The notes below the pieces were generated by a model. The model was not told where the DNA came from and did no database searches. It saw only the letters and a program-made list of their open reading frames with translations. Shown here one piece after another: positions 33,004 to 40,695 of a stretch of DNA of 64,000 nt. This DNA is from JAICJC01 sp963757605 (GTDB taxonomy: Bacteria; Actinomycetota; Thermoleophilia; Gaiellales; JAICJC01). Made by a program: the position numbers and the translations under genes. The DNA lies in contig CAVWSF010000001.1 of NCBI GenBank assembly GCA_963757605.1, positions 558,001 to 622,000 on the forward strand, given 5' to 3'. The first letter of the stretch is position 1, and each line of letters begins with the position of its first letter.

Positions 33004-33639
33004 ATGCGCCGCGGATTCATCGTCATCGCCATCGTCGCCGCGGCACTCGCGGTGCCTGCGCCCGCCTTCGCGTCGCTCTCGATCGGCTCGGCCGGGCCCT
33101 CCGTCCACGCGCTCCAGAAGAAGCTGGTGAAGCTCCGCTACCTGGGGCCGACCGGGCTCACCGGCATCTACTCCGAGCGCACCGCCCAGGCGGTCATGGC
33201 CTTCCAGGGGTGGGTCGGCCTTCCCCGCGACGGGGTCGCCGGGCCCGTCACCCTGCGGCGCCTGCACAAGGCGAAGTTCCGGCCGCACCCGTGGTCGCGC
33301 GCCCACAAGCACATCGAGGTGCACAAGGCGCAGCAGGTGCTGCTCATGATCGGCAAGGGCGGGAAGGTGACGCGCGCCATCCACGTGTCGACGGCCGCAC
33401 CGGGCCACGTCACGCCGTCCGGGCGCTTCCACATCTACTCGAAGTCGCTCATGTCGTGGTCGAAGCCGTTCCACGTCTGGCTCCCCTACGCCAGCTACTT
33501 CTACGGCGGGGACGCGTTCCACCAGTACCCGTCCGTGCCCCCGTATCCCGCCTCGCACGGGTGCGTGCGCATCTTCGATCGCGACGCGATCGTCTTCTAC
33601 CAGTTCGCCACGGTCGGCACACGCGTCCGGATCGGGTAG
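33004..33639 (+). CDS. L,D-transpeptidase with peptidoglycan-binding domain
   Basis: A 211-residue exported cell-wall enzyme. A signal peptide (residues 1-24, cleavage after AFA) precedes a PG_binding_1 domain (SAGPSVHALQKKL, about 28-90) and a YkuD catalytic domain (about 100-211) with the SHGCVRI active site (H185, C187, R189). It forms 3-3 cross-links or attaches proteins to peptidoglycan. The length is on the short side but complete. The stop directly abuts the ATG of the next gene. Confidence 0.92.
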   Translation: MRRGFIVIAIVAAALAVPAPAFASLSIGSAGPSVHALQKKLVKLRYLGPTGLTGIYSERTAQAVMAFQGWVGLPRDGVAGPVTLRRLHKAKFRPHPWSRAHKHIEVHKAQQVLLMIGKGGKVTRAIHVSTAAPGHVTPSGRFHIYSKSLMSWSKPFHVWLPYASYFYGGDAFHQYPSVPPYPASHGCVRIFDRDAIVFYQFATVGTRVRIG

Positions 33640-36600
33640 ATGGCTGAGGGCCAGGGTCCCCTCGGCGAGCATCGCTACCGCCTGATCGCCTTCGACTGGG
33701 ACGGCACCGCCGTCACCGATCGCAGCGAGCACCCGGCCGAGCTCGCTCGGGCGATGCAGCGGCTGCTCGACGAGGGCATGCTCCTGGTCGTCATCACCGG
33801 GACGAACGCCGACAACGTCGGCGGGCAGATCGCCCCGCTCCTCACGCCGTCGGCGCTCTCGCGCCTGTATCTGATGGTGAACCGCGGGTCGGAGGTGTAC
33901 GCGCACGAGGCCGACGGCACCCGATCGCTGCTCTGGGCGCGAGAGGCCTCGTCCGAGGAGGACGCCGCGCTCGACCGCGCCGCCGACGCCGTGCGCGACC
34001 GCCTCAAGGCCGAGCACGGCATCGAGATCGACATCGTGCGAAACCGGCTCAACCGGCGCAAGCTCGACCTGATCCCGACGCCGGAATGGGCCGATCCGCC
34101 GAAGGCCCGGATCGGCGAGCTGCTCGCGGCCGTCGAGGAGCGGCTCCGTCCTGTGCCGGGCGGCATCGGCGCCGTGATCGACATGACCGACGAGGCGGCG
34201 AGGGCCGCGGGCCTGCGCGAGCCGCGCATCACCACCGACGTGAAGCACGTGGAGGTCGGCCTCACCGACAAGTCCGACTCGATCGCCTACGTCATGCGCA
34301 GGCTGGCGCCGGCCCGGGCGATCCTGGCCGACGAGGTGCTGCTCGCAGGCGACGAGTTCGGCCCGATCGCCGGCTTCGAGGGCTCCGACTACCGCATGGT
34401 CTCGCGGCTCGCGGCCGGCGCCACGATCGTGTCGGTCGGGCGCGAGCCGAACGGCGTCCCCACCGGCGTCGTCCAGCTCGGCGGCGGGCCGGCGGCGTTC
34501 GTGAAGCTGCTCGAGAACCAGGCTGCGCTCTCGGCGCGCCCGCTCCCGGTCCCCCGGCCCGAGGTCGAGGAGGAGCCGCCGCCGCCTCCGCCGCCTTCCG
34601 ACGAATGGGTCGTCGAGCGGTCCGGGTACGACCCCGTCTCCGAGGCGTCCTCCGAGACGCTCTTCGCCCTCTCGAACGGGTTCATGGGCATCCGCGGCAC
34701 GTCGGACGAGGACGGGCCCGGCTCGATGCCGGGGGCGTACGTCGCCGGCCTCTTCGACGGCACCACCGCAGGCCAGGAGGACCTGGTCGTGATCGGCGAC
34801 TGGGCGGCGACCGAGATCCTGGTCGGCGGCCGGCCGCTGCGGCCCTGGGAATGGCAGGTGCTCGAGCACGTGCGCCGGCTCGACCTGCGGGCGCTGCGCC
34901 TCGAGCGCACGCTTCGGTGCGTCGACCCCGACGGTCGCACGCTGCGCCTGCGCTCGCAGCGGATCGCGAGCCTTGCCGACCGGCACGTGGGCGCGATCCG
35001 GCTCGAGATCGCGATCGAGGACGGGCCCAGCGCGCACGTCGCGGTCGTGAGCGCGGTGCGCACCCACGAGGGCCACGGCCCCCTGCCCCACGTCGAGCTG
35101 GTCGCCACGGGCAGCGTCGGCGAGATCGCCGTCCTCCACTCCCGCACGCCTGGAAACCGGGTCGCGGTCGATCATGCGATCGCCGTCACCGGGAGCGCGC
35201 GCGGCTCGGCCCTGGCGGGCGAGCACATCGCCGATGAGGACATGTGCGGACGGGCGGTCGCGTGCGACCTCTCCGCGGGAGAGGAGCTCGTCGTCGACCG
35301 GTTCGTGGCCGTGCACACCGAGCGCGAGGTGCCGCTCCCGGGGCCGTCCGCCGTGCGCGCCGCCCGCTCCGCGCAGAACGCCGGGTTCGACGCCCTGCTC
35401 GACGCGCACGCCGCCGCGTGGGCCCAGATCTGGGAGGTGGCGGACGTCGAGATCGAGGGCGACAGCGCAGCGCAGGTCGGCGTCCGGTTCGCCGCCGCCG
35501 AGCTGATCGCGGCGGCCCCGACCGAGGACAGCCGCTCGTCGATCGCCGCCAAGGGCCTCACCGGGGACGGGTACAAGGGCCACGTCTTCTGGGACACCGA
35601 CATCTTCCAGCTCCCGTTCTTCGCCGCGGTCCGCCCCGACATCGCCCGCCGGATCGTCGAGTACCGCATCCTCACGCTGGACGCCGCCCGCCGGAACGCC
35701 GAGAGCGCCGGCTTGAAGGGCGCCTGGTTCGCCTGGGAGAGCGCCGCCACCGGCGAGGACGTGACCCCGTCGTTCGTGCTCGGGCCGGGCGGGCGGCGGC
35801 TCGAAGTGCTGACCGGGCACCAGGAGATCCATGTGGTCGCCGACGTCGCCTGGGCGATCGAGACCTACGTGCGCACCTCGGGCGACGAGGCGTTCCTCGC
35901 CGCCGGCGGCGGCGAGGTGACCGCGGAGGCTGCCCGCTTCTTCCTGAGCCGGGCTGTCGAGACCGAGCGCGGGTTCGAGATCCACGACGTGATCGGGCCG
36001 GACGAGCTGCACGAGCACGTCCGAAACAGCGGCTTCACCAACACGATGGCGGCCTGGACGCTGCGCCGCGCAGCCGACCTGGCCGAGGCCGGCCACGCCC
36101 CGGCGGAGCCGGACGAGCCCCGGGCCTGGCGCGACGCCGCCGACCGGATGGTCGTCCTGCGCACCGAGGACGGGCTGATCGAGGAGCACGAGGGGTTCAT
36201 GTCGCTGCCGCTCGCGCCCGACGAGCGGGCCGGGCGCGACGAGCTCGCATGGCAGCGCGACCGCATGGAGTGGCGCGATGTGAAGCAGGCCGACGTCGTC
36301 ATGCTGATGGCGCTCCTCGAGCCGCAGTTCGACGAGGCCGAGCGGGCGGCCAGCTACCGGCTCTACGAGCCGCTCACTCGGCATCTCTCGTCCCTGTCCG
36401 AGGCCGTCCACTCGCTGGTCGCGCGGCGCGTCGGCCTGGGCGACGCGGCCGACGACTACCTCCGCCGGGCGACCGCGATCGACCTCGACGACAGCCGCGG
36501 CAACCGGGCCGAGGGCCTGCACATGGCGACCCAGGGCGGGCTGTGGCAGGCCGTCGTCCTGGGCTGTGCCGGCGCGCGCGCGCTCGACGACGGCTCGTTC

Positions 36601-36819
36601 CGGCTCGATCCGCACCTGCCCCAGCGCTGGAAGCAGCTCCGGTTCCGGTGGCTTCACCGGGGAACGCCGCTCACCGTCACCGTCTCGGCCGGCGAGCTGG
36701 TGGTCGAGGCGGCCGAGGGGTCCGCGGCGATCGTGGCTCCAGGATGGTCGGGCGAGGTGCGCGCCGGCGAGCCGCTGCGGCTGGCGCGCGCCGCCGACGG
36801 CTGGCGCACCGCCGCCTGA
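33640..36819 (+). CDS. HAD-GH65 fusion protein (phosphatase plus trehalose/maltose phosphorylase-like)
   Basis: A 1059-residue two-domain enzyme. Residues 1 to about 300 are a HAD hydrolase of the OtsB-like type (FDWDGT, nucleophile D19 and acid D21). A proline-rich linker (about 308-319) leads to a glycoside hydrolase family 65 module (about 320-1059) with GHVFWDTDIFQLPF, the catalytic acid E789 in IGPDELHE and the phosphate-site KQADVV (K882-Q883). GH65 members are phosphorylases or hydrolases of alpha-glucosides such as trehalose, maltose or their phosphates. A HAD partner in the same chain suggests release of phosphate from a sugar phosphate. It starts immediately after the L,D-transpeptidase stop. 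Confidence 0.88.
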   Translation: MAEGQGPLGEHRYRLIAFDWDGTAVTDRSEHPAELARAMQRLLDEGMLLVVITGTNADNVGGQIAPLLTPSALSRLYLMVNRGSEVYAHEADGTRSLLWAREASSEEDAALDRAADAVRDRLKAEHGIEIDIVRNRLNRRKLDLIPTPEWADPPKARIGELLAAVEERLRPVPGGIGAVIDMTDEAARAAGLREPRITTDVKHVEVGLTDKSDSIAYVMRRLAPARAILADEVLLAGDEFGPIAGFEGSDYRMVSRLAAGATIVSVGREPNGVPTGVVQLGGGPAAFVKLLENQAALSARPLPVPRPEVEEEPPPPPPPSDEWVVERSGYDPVSEASSETLFALSNGFMGIRGTSDEDGPGSMPGAYVAGLFDGTTAGQEDLVVIGDWAATEILVGGRPLRPWEWQVLEHVRRLDLRALRLERTLRCVDPDGRTLRLRSQRIASLADRHVGAIRLEIAIEDGPSAHVAVVSAVRTHEGHGPLPHVELVATGSVGEIAVLHSRTPGNRVAVDHAIAVTGSARGSALAGEHIADEDMCGRAVACDLSAGEELVVDRFVAVHTEREVPLPGPSAVRAARSAQNAGFDALLDAHAAAWAQIWEVADVEIEGDSAAQVGVRFAAAELIAAAPTEDSRSSIAAKGLTGDGYKGHVFWDTDIFQLPFFAAVRPDIARRIVEYRILTLDAARRNAESAGLKGAWFAWESAATGEDVTPSFVLGPGGRRLEVLTGHQEIHVVADVAWAIETYVRTSGDEAFLAAGGGEVTAEAARFFLSRAVETERGFEIHDVIGPDELHEHVRNSGFTNTMAAWTLRRAADLAEAGHAPAEPDEPRAWRDAADRMVVLRTEDGLIEEHEGFMSLPLAPDERAGRDELAWQRDRMEWRDVKQADVVMLMALLEPQFDEAERAASYRLYEPLTRHLSSLSEAVHSLVARRVGLGDAADDYLRRATAIDLDDSRGNRAEGLHMATQGGLWQAVVLGCAGARALDDGSFRLDPHLPQRWKQLRFRWLHRGTPLTVTVSAGELVVEAAEGSAAIVAPGWSGEVRAGEPLRLARAADGWRTAA

Positions 36820-36872
36820 TATTTACGGTTTCTTGACGAAATCTGGCCGGACAACGGCCGATTTAAGTCGGT

Positions 36873-37367
36873 ATGAAGACGGGTCGGCGCGCCATCGCGC
36901 TGGTCGCCGTGGCGGGCATGCTGGGCATTGCCGCGGGGCCGGCACAGGCTGCAACTCCACAGTGGGTCAATCTCTTCCGGGCCATCAACAAGGTGCGGAC
37001 ATCGCACGGGCTGCGGCCGATCACCCCATCGCAGAGACTTCGGATCGCCGCCCTGCAGCATTCGCACGACATGCTGTGGCGCGGCTATTTCGGGCACACG
37101 AGCCCGACCGGCTCGACGCTGAGCTACCGGGTCATGAGCTCGGGCTTCGTCACCTACGGCCAGTGGTGGGCGGGCGAGACGCTCGCCTGGGGCAGCGGCG
37201 GCTACGGCGATCCGGCCACGGTCGTCAAGGAGTGGATGCACAGCCCCGAGCACCGAGCCATCCTGCTCTCGGCCCGGTACCGCTTCGTCGGCATCGGCCG
37301 CTCGTACGGCACCTTCCTCGGCCAGCCCGGCGCCGCCGTCTGGACCGTGGACTGGGGACACCGCTAA
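36873..37367 (+). CDS. CAP (SCP/PR1-like) domain secreted protein
   Basis: A 164-residue exported protein. A signal peptide (1-26, AQA cleavage) is followed by a CAP domain with NKVRTSHGL, AALQHSHDMLWRGYFGHTSP, GETLAWG and MHSPEHRAILLS, supplying the two histidines and two acidic residues of the CAP cavity. Bacterial CAP proteins are found in envelopes and spores; their function is mostly unclear. An imperfect stem GGCCG-GACAA-CGGCC lies upstream at 36845-36859. The gene ends 5 bp before a strong palindromic hairpin repeat. Confidence 0.87.
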   Translation: MKTGRRAIALVAVAGMLGIAAGPAQAATPQWVNLFRAINKVRTSHGLRPITPSQRLRIAALQHSHDMLWRGYFGHTSPTGSTLSYRVMSSGFVTYGQWWAGETLAWGSGGYGDPATVVKEWMHSPEHRAILLSARYRFVGIGRSYGTFLGQPGAAVWTVDWGHR

Positions 37368-37370
37368 ATA

Positions 37371-37474
37371 CCGCGGGGGAACCCAGGGTTCCCCCGCGAG
37401 CCCCCTCCTTAAGGGGACGCGGGAGGCGAGGTGCGCGCCGGCGAAGAAGAACGCGGTCTTCGCCGTCGCCGCAA
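37371..37474 (+). repeat. hairpin repeat, copy A (probable terminator)
   Basis: Begins a few bases after the CAP stop. It contains a perfect 27-bp palindrome (37373-37399, core GGGGGAACCCAGGGTTCCCCC minus its flanks), a short CCCC..GGGG stem and a third stem GGCGAAGA / TCTTCGCC (37441-37465). The reverse complement recurs at 53350-53453, also directly after a stop codon. There is no U-tract, but the position and stem strength suggest transcription termination or mRNA 3'-end protection. Confidence 0.65.
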
Positions 37475-37535
37475 TCGTTGGGTGCGTAAAACATGTGTAC
37501 CCGGTACCACTGTTTCAGCCGAGCAGCGGCTCCGA

Positions 37536-37541
37536 TACGAT
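37536..37541 (+). promoter_or_regulatory. -10 hexamer of a leaderless ispH promoter
   Basis: TACGAT ends 7 nt before the ATG at 37549, consistent with a leaderless transcript. A TTTCAG hexamer lies 17 bp upstream as a weak -35. This position favours the ATG at 37549 over the upstream starts. Confidence 0.4.
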
Positions 37542-37548
37542 GAGTCGC

Positions 37549-38496
37549 ATGGTTCCTCGCAAGCTGGTGCTCGCGTCTCCACGCGGCTACTGCGCCGGTG
37601 TCGACCGGGCGGTCGACACCGTCGAGCGGGCGCTCGACCACTTCGGCGCGCCCGTCTACGTCCGCAAGGAGATCGTCCACAACCGCCACGTGGTGAACGA
37701 GCTCGCCGCGCGCGGCGCGGTGTTCGTCGACTCCGAGCTCGACGTGCCGGAGGGCGCCGTCGTCGTCCTCTCCGCGCACGGGGTGGCCCCCGAGGTCTAC
37801 CGCAACTCGAAGGCCCGCGCCCTGCGGGTGCTCGACGCCACCTGCCCGCTCGTCAGCAAGGTGCACGCCGAGGCCCGCCGCTACGCGGCCCGCGGCTACA
37901 CCATCGTCCTGATTGGGCACGAGGGCCACGAGGAGGTCGTCGGCACGATGGGCGAGGCGCCCGACGCGATCCAGCTCATCGGCACGGTCGACGAGATCGA
38001 CGACCTCGAGGTCCGCGACCCGGAGCGGGTCGCCTACATCACACAGACGACCCTCTCGGTCGACGAGACGCTCGAGATCATCGCCGCCCTGCGCGCCCGC
38101 TTCCCGGCCGTCATCGGGCCGGCCAAGGACGACATCTGCTACGCGACGCAGAACCGCCAGAACGCGGTCAAGGAGCTGGCGCGAGACGTCGATCTGGTGC
38201 TCGTGATCGGGTCGCGCAACTCCTCCAACTCGAACCGGCTGGTCGACGTGACCCGCGAGATGGGTGTCGCCGCGCACCTGATCGACGACGAGGCGGGCAT
38301 CGACCCCGCCTGGCTGGACGGGGTCGAGACCGTGGGGATCACGTCGGGCGCGTCCGCGCCGGAGTCGCTCGTCACGCGGGTGGTCGAGCACTTCCAGGCG
38401 CTCGGCACCGAGCTCGTCGAGTCGCACGAGCTGGTGGACGAGGACGTCCACTTCTCGCTCCCGGTCGAGCTTCGCCGGGCAGCGACCGCCGGCTAG
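37549..38496 (+). CDS. ispH: 4-hydroxy-3-methylbut-2-enyl diphosphate reductase
   Basis: A 315-residue IspH (LytB), the last enzyme of the MEP isoprenoid pathway, which reduces HMBPP to IPP and DMAPP with a [4Fe-4S] cluster. Cluster cysteines are C15 (SPRGYCAGVDRAV), C99 (LDATCPLV) and C197 (DDICYATQNRQ). The motifs LSAHGVAP, TQTTLSVDET and SSNSNRLVDV are characteristic. I chose the ATG at 37549 because of the -10 hexamer just before it and because the protein then starts like other IspH proteins; 37540 and 37495 are alternatives. It stands alone, convergent with the sigma-factor pair. Confidence 0.95.
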   Translation: MVPRKLVLASPRGYCAGVDRAVDTVERALDHFGAPVYVRKEIVHNRHVVNELAARGAVFVDSELDVPEGAVVVLSAHGVAPEVYRNSKARALRVLDATCPLVSKVHAEARRYAARGYTIVLIGHEGHEEVVGTMGEAPDAIQLIGTVDEIDDLEVRDPERVAYITQTTLSVDETLEIIAALRARFPAVIGPAKDDICYATQNRQNAVKELARDVDLVLVIGSRNSSNSNRLVDVTREMGVAAHLIDDEAGIDPAWLDGVETVGITSGASAPESLVTRVVEHFQALGTELVESHELVDEDVHFSLPVELRRAATAG

Positions 38497-39098
38497 CAGT
38501 TCGCCCGCAGGAACTGCCGCAGGGGCCCGAAGTCGCCCCGGTGCGCCGCCGCGATCTGGCGGTCGGTGGCCGCAAGCGAGCCGCGCGTGTACCCGCCGGC
38601 GTCCTCGAGCTGACCGGCCCGGTGGAGCGGCATCCGGCGCCGCAGCCGCAGCGCCTCGGCGTACGAGCGGGCGACCCCGGCGTCGTCACCGGCCCGGGCC
38701 GCGCCGACCCAGTGGCCGTACCAGGCGCACTGGGCCTGGCCGATCGCGAACTGGAGCGCGTAGCCCTGGCCGAACACCGAGCTCGGCGGCAGGTCGATCG
38801 GCCGCCAGCGCACGCCCTGCGGCAGGTCGATGGTGCGCTTGACCGCGGCGTACTCGTGCCGCACGGTGGCGGCGTCGTCGTCCCCCGGGATCGACGAGTA
38901 GACGGCGGCGGCGCCCACCAGGAGGGCCGCCGCCGCAACTGCGGCCGCCAGGGCCGGCCGGCGCCGGGACCGGCGGTGGCCGGGGGCGGGGCTGCTCAGG
39001 ATGGCGTCGCGCATCGCGCCCGCCTGGGCATCGGGGAGCGGCCGCAGCGCGCGCGCCGGATCGTGGCGGCGCAGGAGATCGATCGTGTCGGGCGTCAT
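38493..39098 (-). CDS. membrane protein co-encoded with ECF sigma factor
   Basis: A 201-residue protein with a cytoplasmic N-terminus of about 50 residues (MTPDTIDLLRRHDPARALRP), one transmembrane helix (ALAAAVAAAALLVGAAAVY) and an extracytoplasmic domain of about 125 residues. The ATG overlaps the sigma-factor stop (ATGA), the usual arrangement for an anti-sigma or sensor partner. It lacks the HxxxCxxC zinc motif of ZAS anti-sigma factors. It resembles the actinobacterial CU044_5270-like proteins linked to sigma factors. A regulatory role is likely but unproven. Confidence 0.75.
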   Translation of the reverse strand: MTPDTIDLLRRHDPARALRPLPDAQAGAMRDAILSSPAPGHRRSRRRPALAAAVAAAALLVGAAAVYSSIPGDDDAATVRHEYAAVKRTIDLPQGVRWRPIDLPPSSVFGQGYALQFAIGQAQCAWYGHWVGAARAGDDAGVARSYAEALRLRRRMPLHRAGQLEDAGGYTRGSLAATDRQIAAAHRGDFGPLRQFLRANC

Positions 39099-39667
39099 GA
39101 CAGGCCTCCGTGGGAGAAGAGGGTGGAGCCGCCGGCGGGCGTCTCGGCGACCGCGAGCTGGCGCGCCAGGCGGCGCCGGGCGCGGAGCAGCCGCACCGCG
39201 ACGTTGGCGCGGGTGCACCCGAGGACCGCGGCGATCTCGTCGCGGCTGAGCCGCTCCCAGGCGGTCAGGAGCAGCACCTCGCGGTCGCGCTCGTCGAGTT
39301 GTCGGAGCGCGGCGTGGACAGCGTCGCGTTCGCCGACGGTCCCCGCCGGGTCGTCGGGCGCCGCGGGCTCGGCCCGTAGGCGGAGCTCGAGCCGGGCCCG
39401 GCGGACGTCGCCGCGGCGCTGGTTCAGGCGGATGTTTCTGGCCACGCCCAGGAGCCACGGCAGCGGCTCACCGGGCACGGCGTCCAGGCGGCGCCAGCAG
39501 ACCAGGAACGTCTCCGCCGTGACGTCGTCCGCCAGCTCCGGGTCGCGCCGCCACAGGTACGCCCGCACCGCCTCGCGGTGGGCATCGAAGAGCTCCGTGA
39601 AGCGCGCCTCTCGCAGGTCGTCGGGCACTCGGTCCTCCGTCGTCGGGGGCGGTCGTCTCCCGTTCAT
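39095..39667 (-). CDS. ECF-type RNA polymerase sigma factor
   Basis: A 190-residue sigma-70 family protein with region 2 (FTELFDAHREAVRAYLWRRD..LADDVTAETFLVCWRRLD) and region 4 (LRQLDERDREVLLLTAWERLSRDEIAAVLGCTRANVAVRLLRARRRL). Region 3 is absent, as in ECF sigma factors. It is the first gene of a two-gene operon with its membrane partner. No signal or target promoter can be named from the sequence. Confidence 0.92.
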   Translation of the reverse strand: MNGRRPPPTTEDRVPDDLREARFTELFDAHREAVRAYLWRRDPELADDVTAETFLVCWRRLDAVPGEPLPWLLGVARNIRLNQRRGDVRRARLELRLRAEPAAPDDPAGTVGERDAVHAALRQLDERDREVLLLTAWERLSRDEIAAVLGCTRANVAVRLLRARRRLARQLAVAETPAGGSTLFSHGGLS

Positions 39668-39692
39668 GTCCGGATCGCCCTGCGAGATTGCG

Positions 39693-40688
39693 TCAGCCGG
39701 CGAGCGCCGCCAGGAGCTCGGACTCGCGTTCGGGCGAGAGCGTCGCCTCCGAGCGGAGCTCCGGGTGCTCGCGGTCCCACGAGATCGTGTCGCGCACGAC
39801 GTCCTCGACCGGCCGGAACGCGAGCCCCTCGGAAACGGCCCGCGCAGAGCTGATCTGCATGAAGCCGGCGTCCGTGGGATCCGCCCCCTCGCCGACCCAG
39901 AGCGGCAGCTCGGTCCACGGCTCGACGCCGGCGTCGATCAGCGCCCGCTCGTCGGCCCACACCGGCCGTGCCCCGGAGCCCGAGACGGCCGCGCAGGCGG
40001 CGAAGAGCACCCCCATGCCGACCGGCTCGGCCGGCCCGCAGGCGTTGAACGTCCCCGTGAGGCCGCGGCGGACGGCGGCCAGGATCCAGGCCGCCAGGTC
40101 GCGCCCGTCCACGAACTGCACCGGCCGCTCCGGCGCGCCCGGCAGGAGGACGTCCCCTCCGGCGGCGATCCGGCGCGGCCAGTAGGTGAAGCGATCGGTC
40201 GGGTCCCACGGGCCGACGATGAGGCCCGGGCGCACGTTCAGGACGCGGCCGGGCATCGCCGCCTCGGCCGCCTCCTCGCAGAGTGCCTTCAGGCCGCCGT
40301 ACGTCTCGTCGTCGATCACCTCGGTGGCCGGGTCGGCCAACCGGGCGACCGGTGCCGACTCGTCGACTCCGGCCTCCCCAACGCTGCCGTAGACCGACTC
40401 GCTCGAGATGAACGTGTAGTGGCCGCACCGCTCGGCGAGGGCGGCGGCCGACAGGGCGACGACGCGCGGGACGTACCCACACGTGTCGACGACCGCGTCC
40501 CACTCGCCGCCCGCGAGCCCCTCGAGGCCGCCGTCGCGATCGCCCGCGATCCGCTCAACCCGTCCGGCGAAGAGGCCCGGGTTCGTGCGGCCGCGGTGAA
40601 AGAGCGTGACCGAGTCGCCCGCCTCGAGCGCTGCGTCGACCAGGTGCCGGCCGAGGAACTGCGTGCCGCCGAGGACGAGGAGGCGCAC
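39693..40688 (-). CDS. NAD-dependent epimerase/dehydratase family protein
   Basis: A 331-residue extended-SDR protein. MRLLVLGGTQFLGRHLVDAAL is the Rossmann GGTxFxG motif; SSESVYG and YGGLKALCEEA carry the active-site Ser and YxxxK. It resembles the mRNA-binding/CSP41-like reductase branch (NAD(P)-binding GGTQFLG). The GTG at 40688 lies 7 bp after the stop of the isoleucyl-tRNA synthetase gene, so both may be co-transcribed. The substrate is unknown. Confidence 0.87.
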   Translation of the reverse strand: MRLLVLGGTQFLGRHLVDAALEAGDSVTLFHRGRTNPGLFAGRVERIAGDRDGGLEGLAGGEWDAVVDTCGYVPRVVALSAAALAERCGHYTFISSESVYGSVGEAGVDESAPVARLADPATEVIDDETYGGLKALCEEAAEAAMPGRVLNVRPGLIVGPWDPTDRFTYWPRRIAAGGDVLLPGAPERPVQFVDGRDLAAWILAAVRRGLTGTFNACGPAEPVGMGVLFAACAAVSGSGARPVWADERALIDAGVEPWTELPLWVGEGADPTDAGFMQISSARAVSEGLAFRPVEDVVRDTISWDREHPELRSEATLSPERESELLAALAG

Positions 40689-40695
40689 GCCCCTG

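Noticed and set aside
32929..36657. Very long minus-strand open frame opposite the L,D-transpeptidase and GH65 genes
   Set aside because: It is a shadow of the real plus-strand genes caused by high GC at third positions; it has no domain and the plus strand carries clear catalytic motifs.
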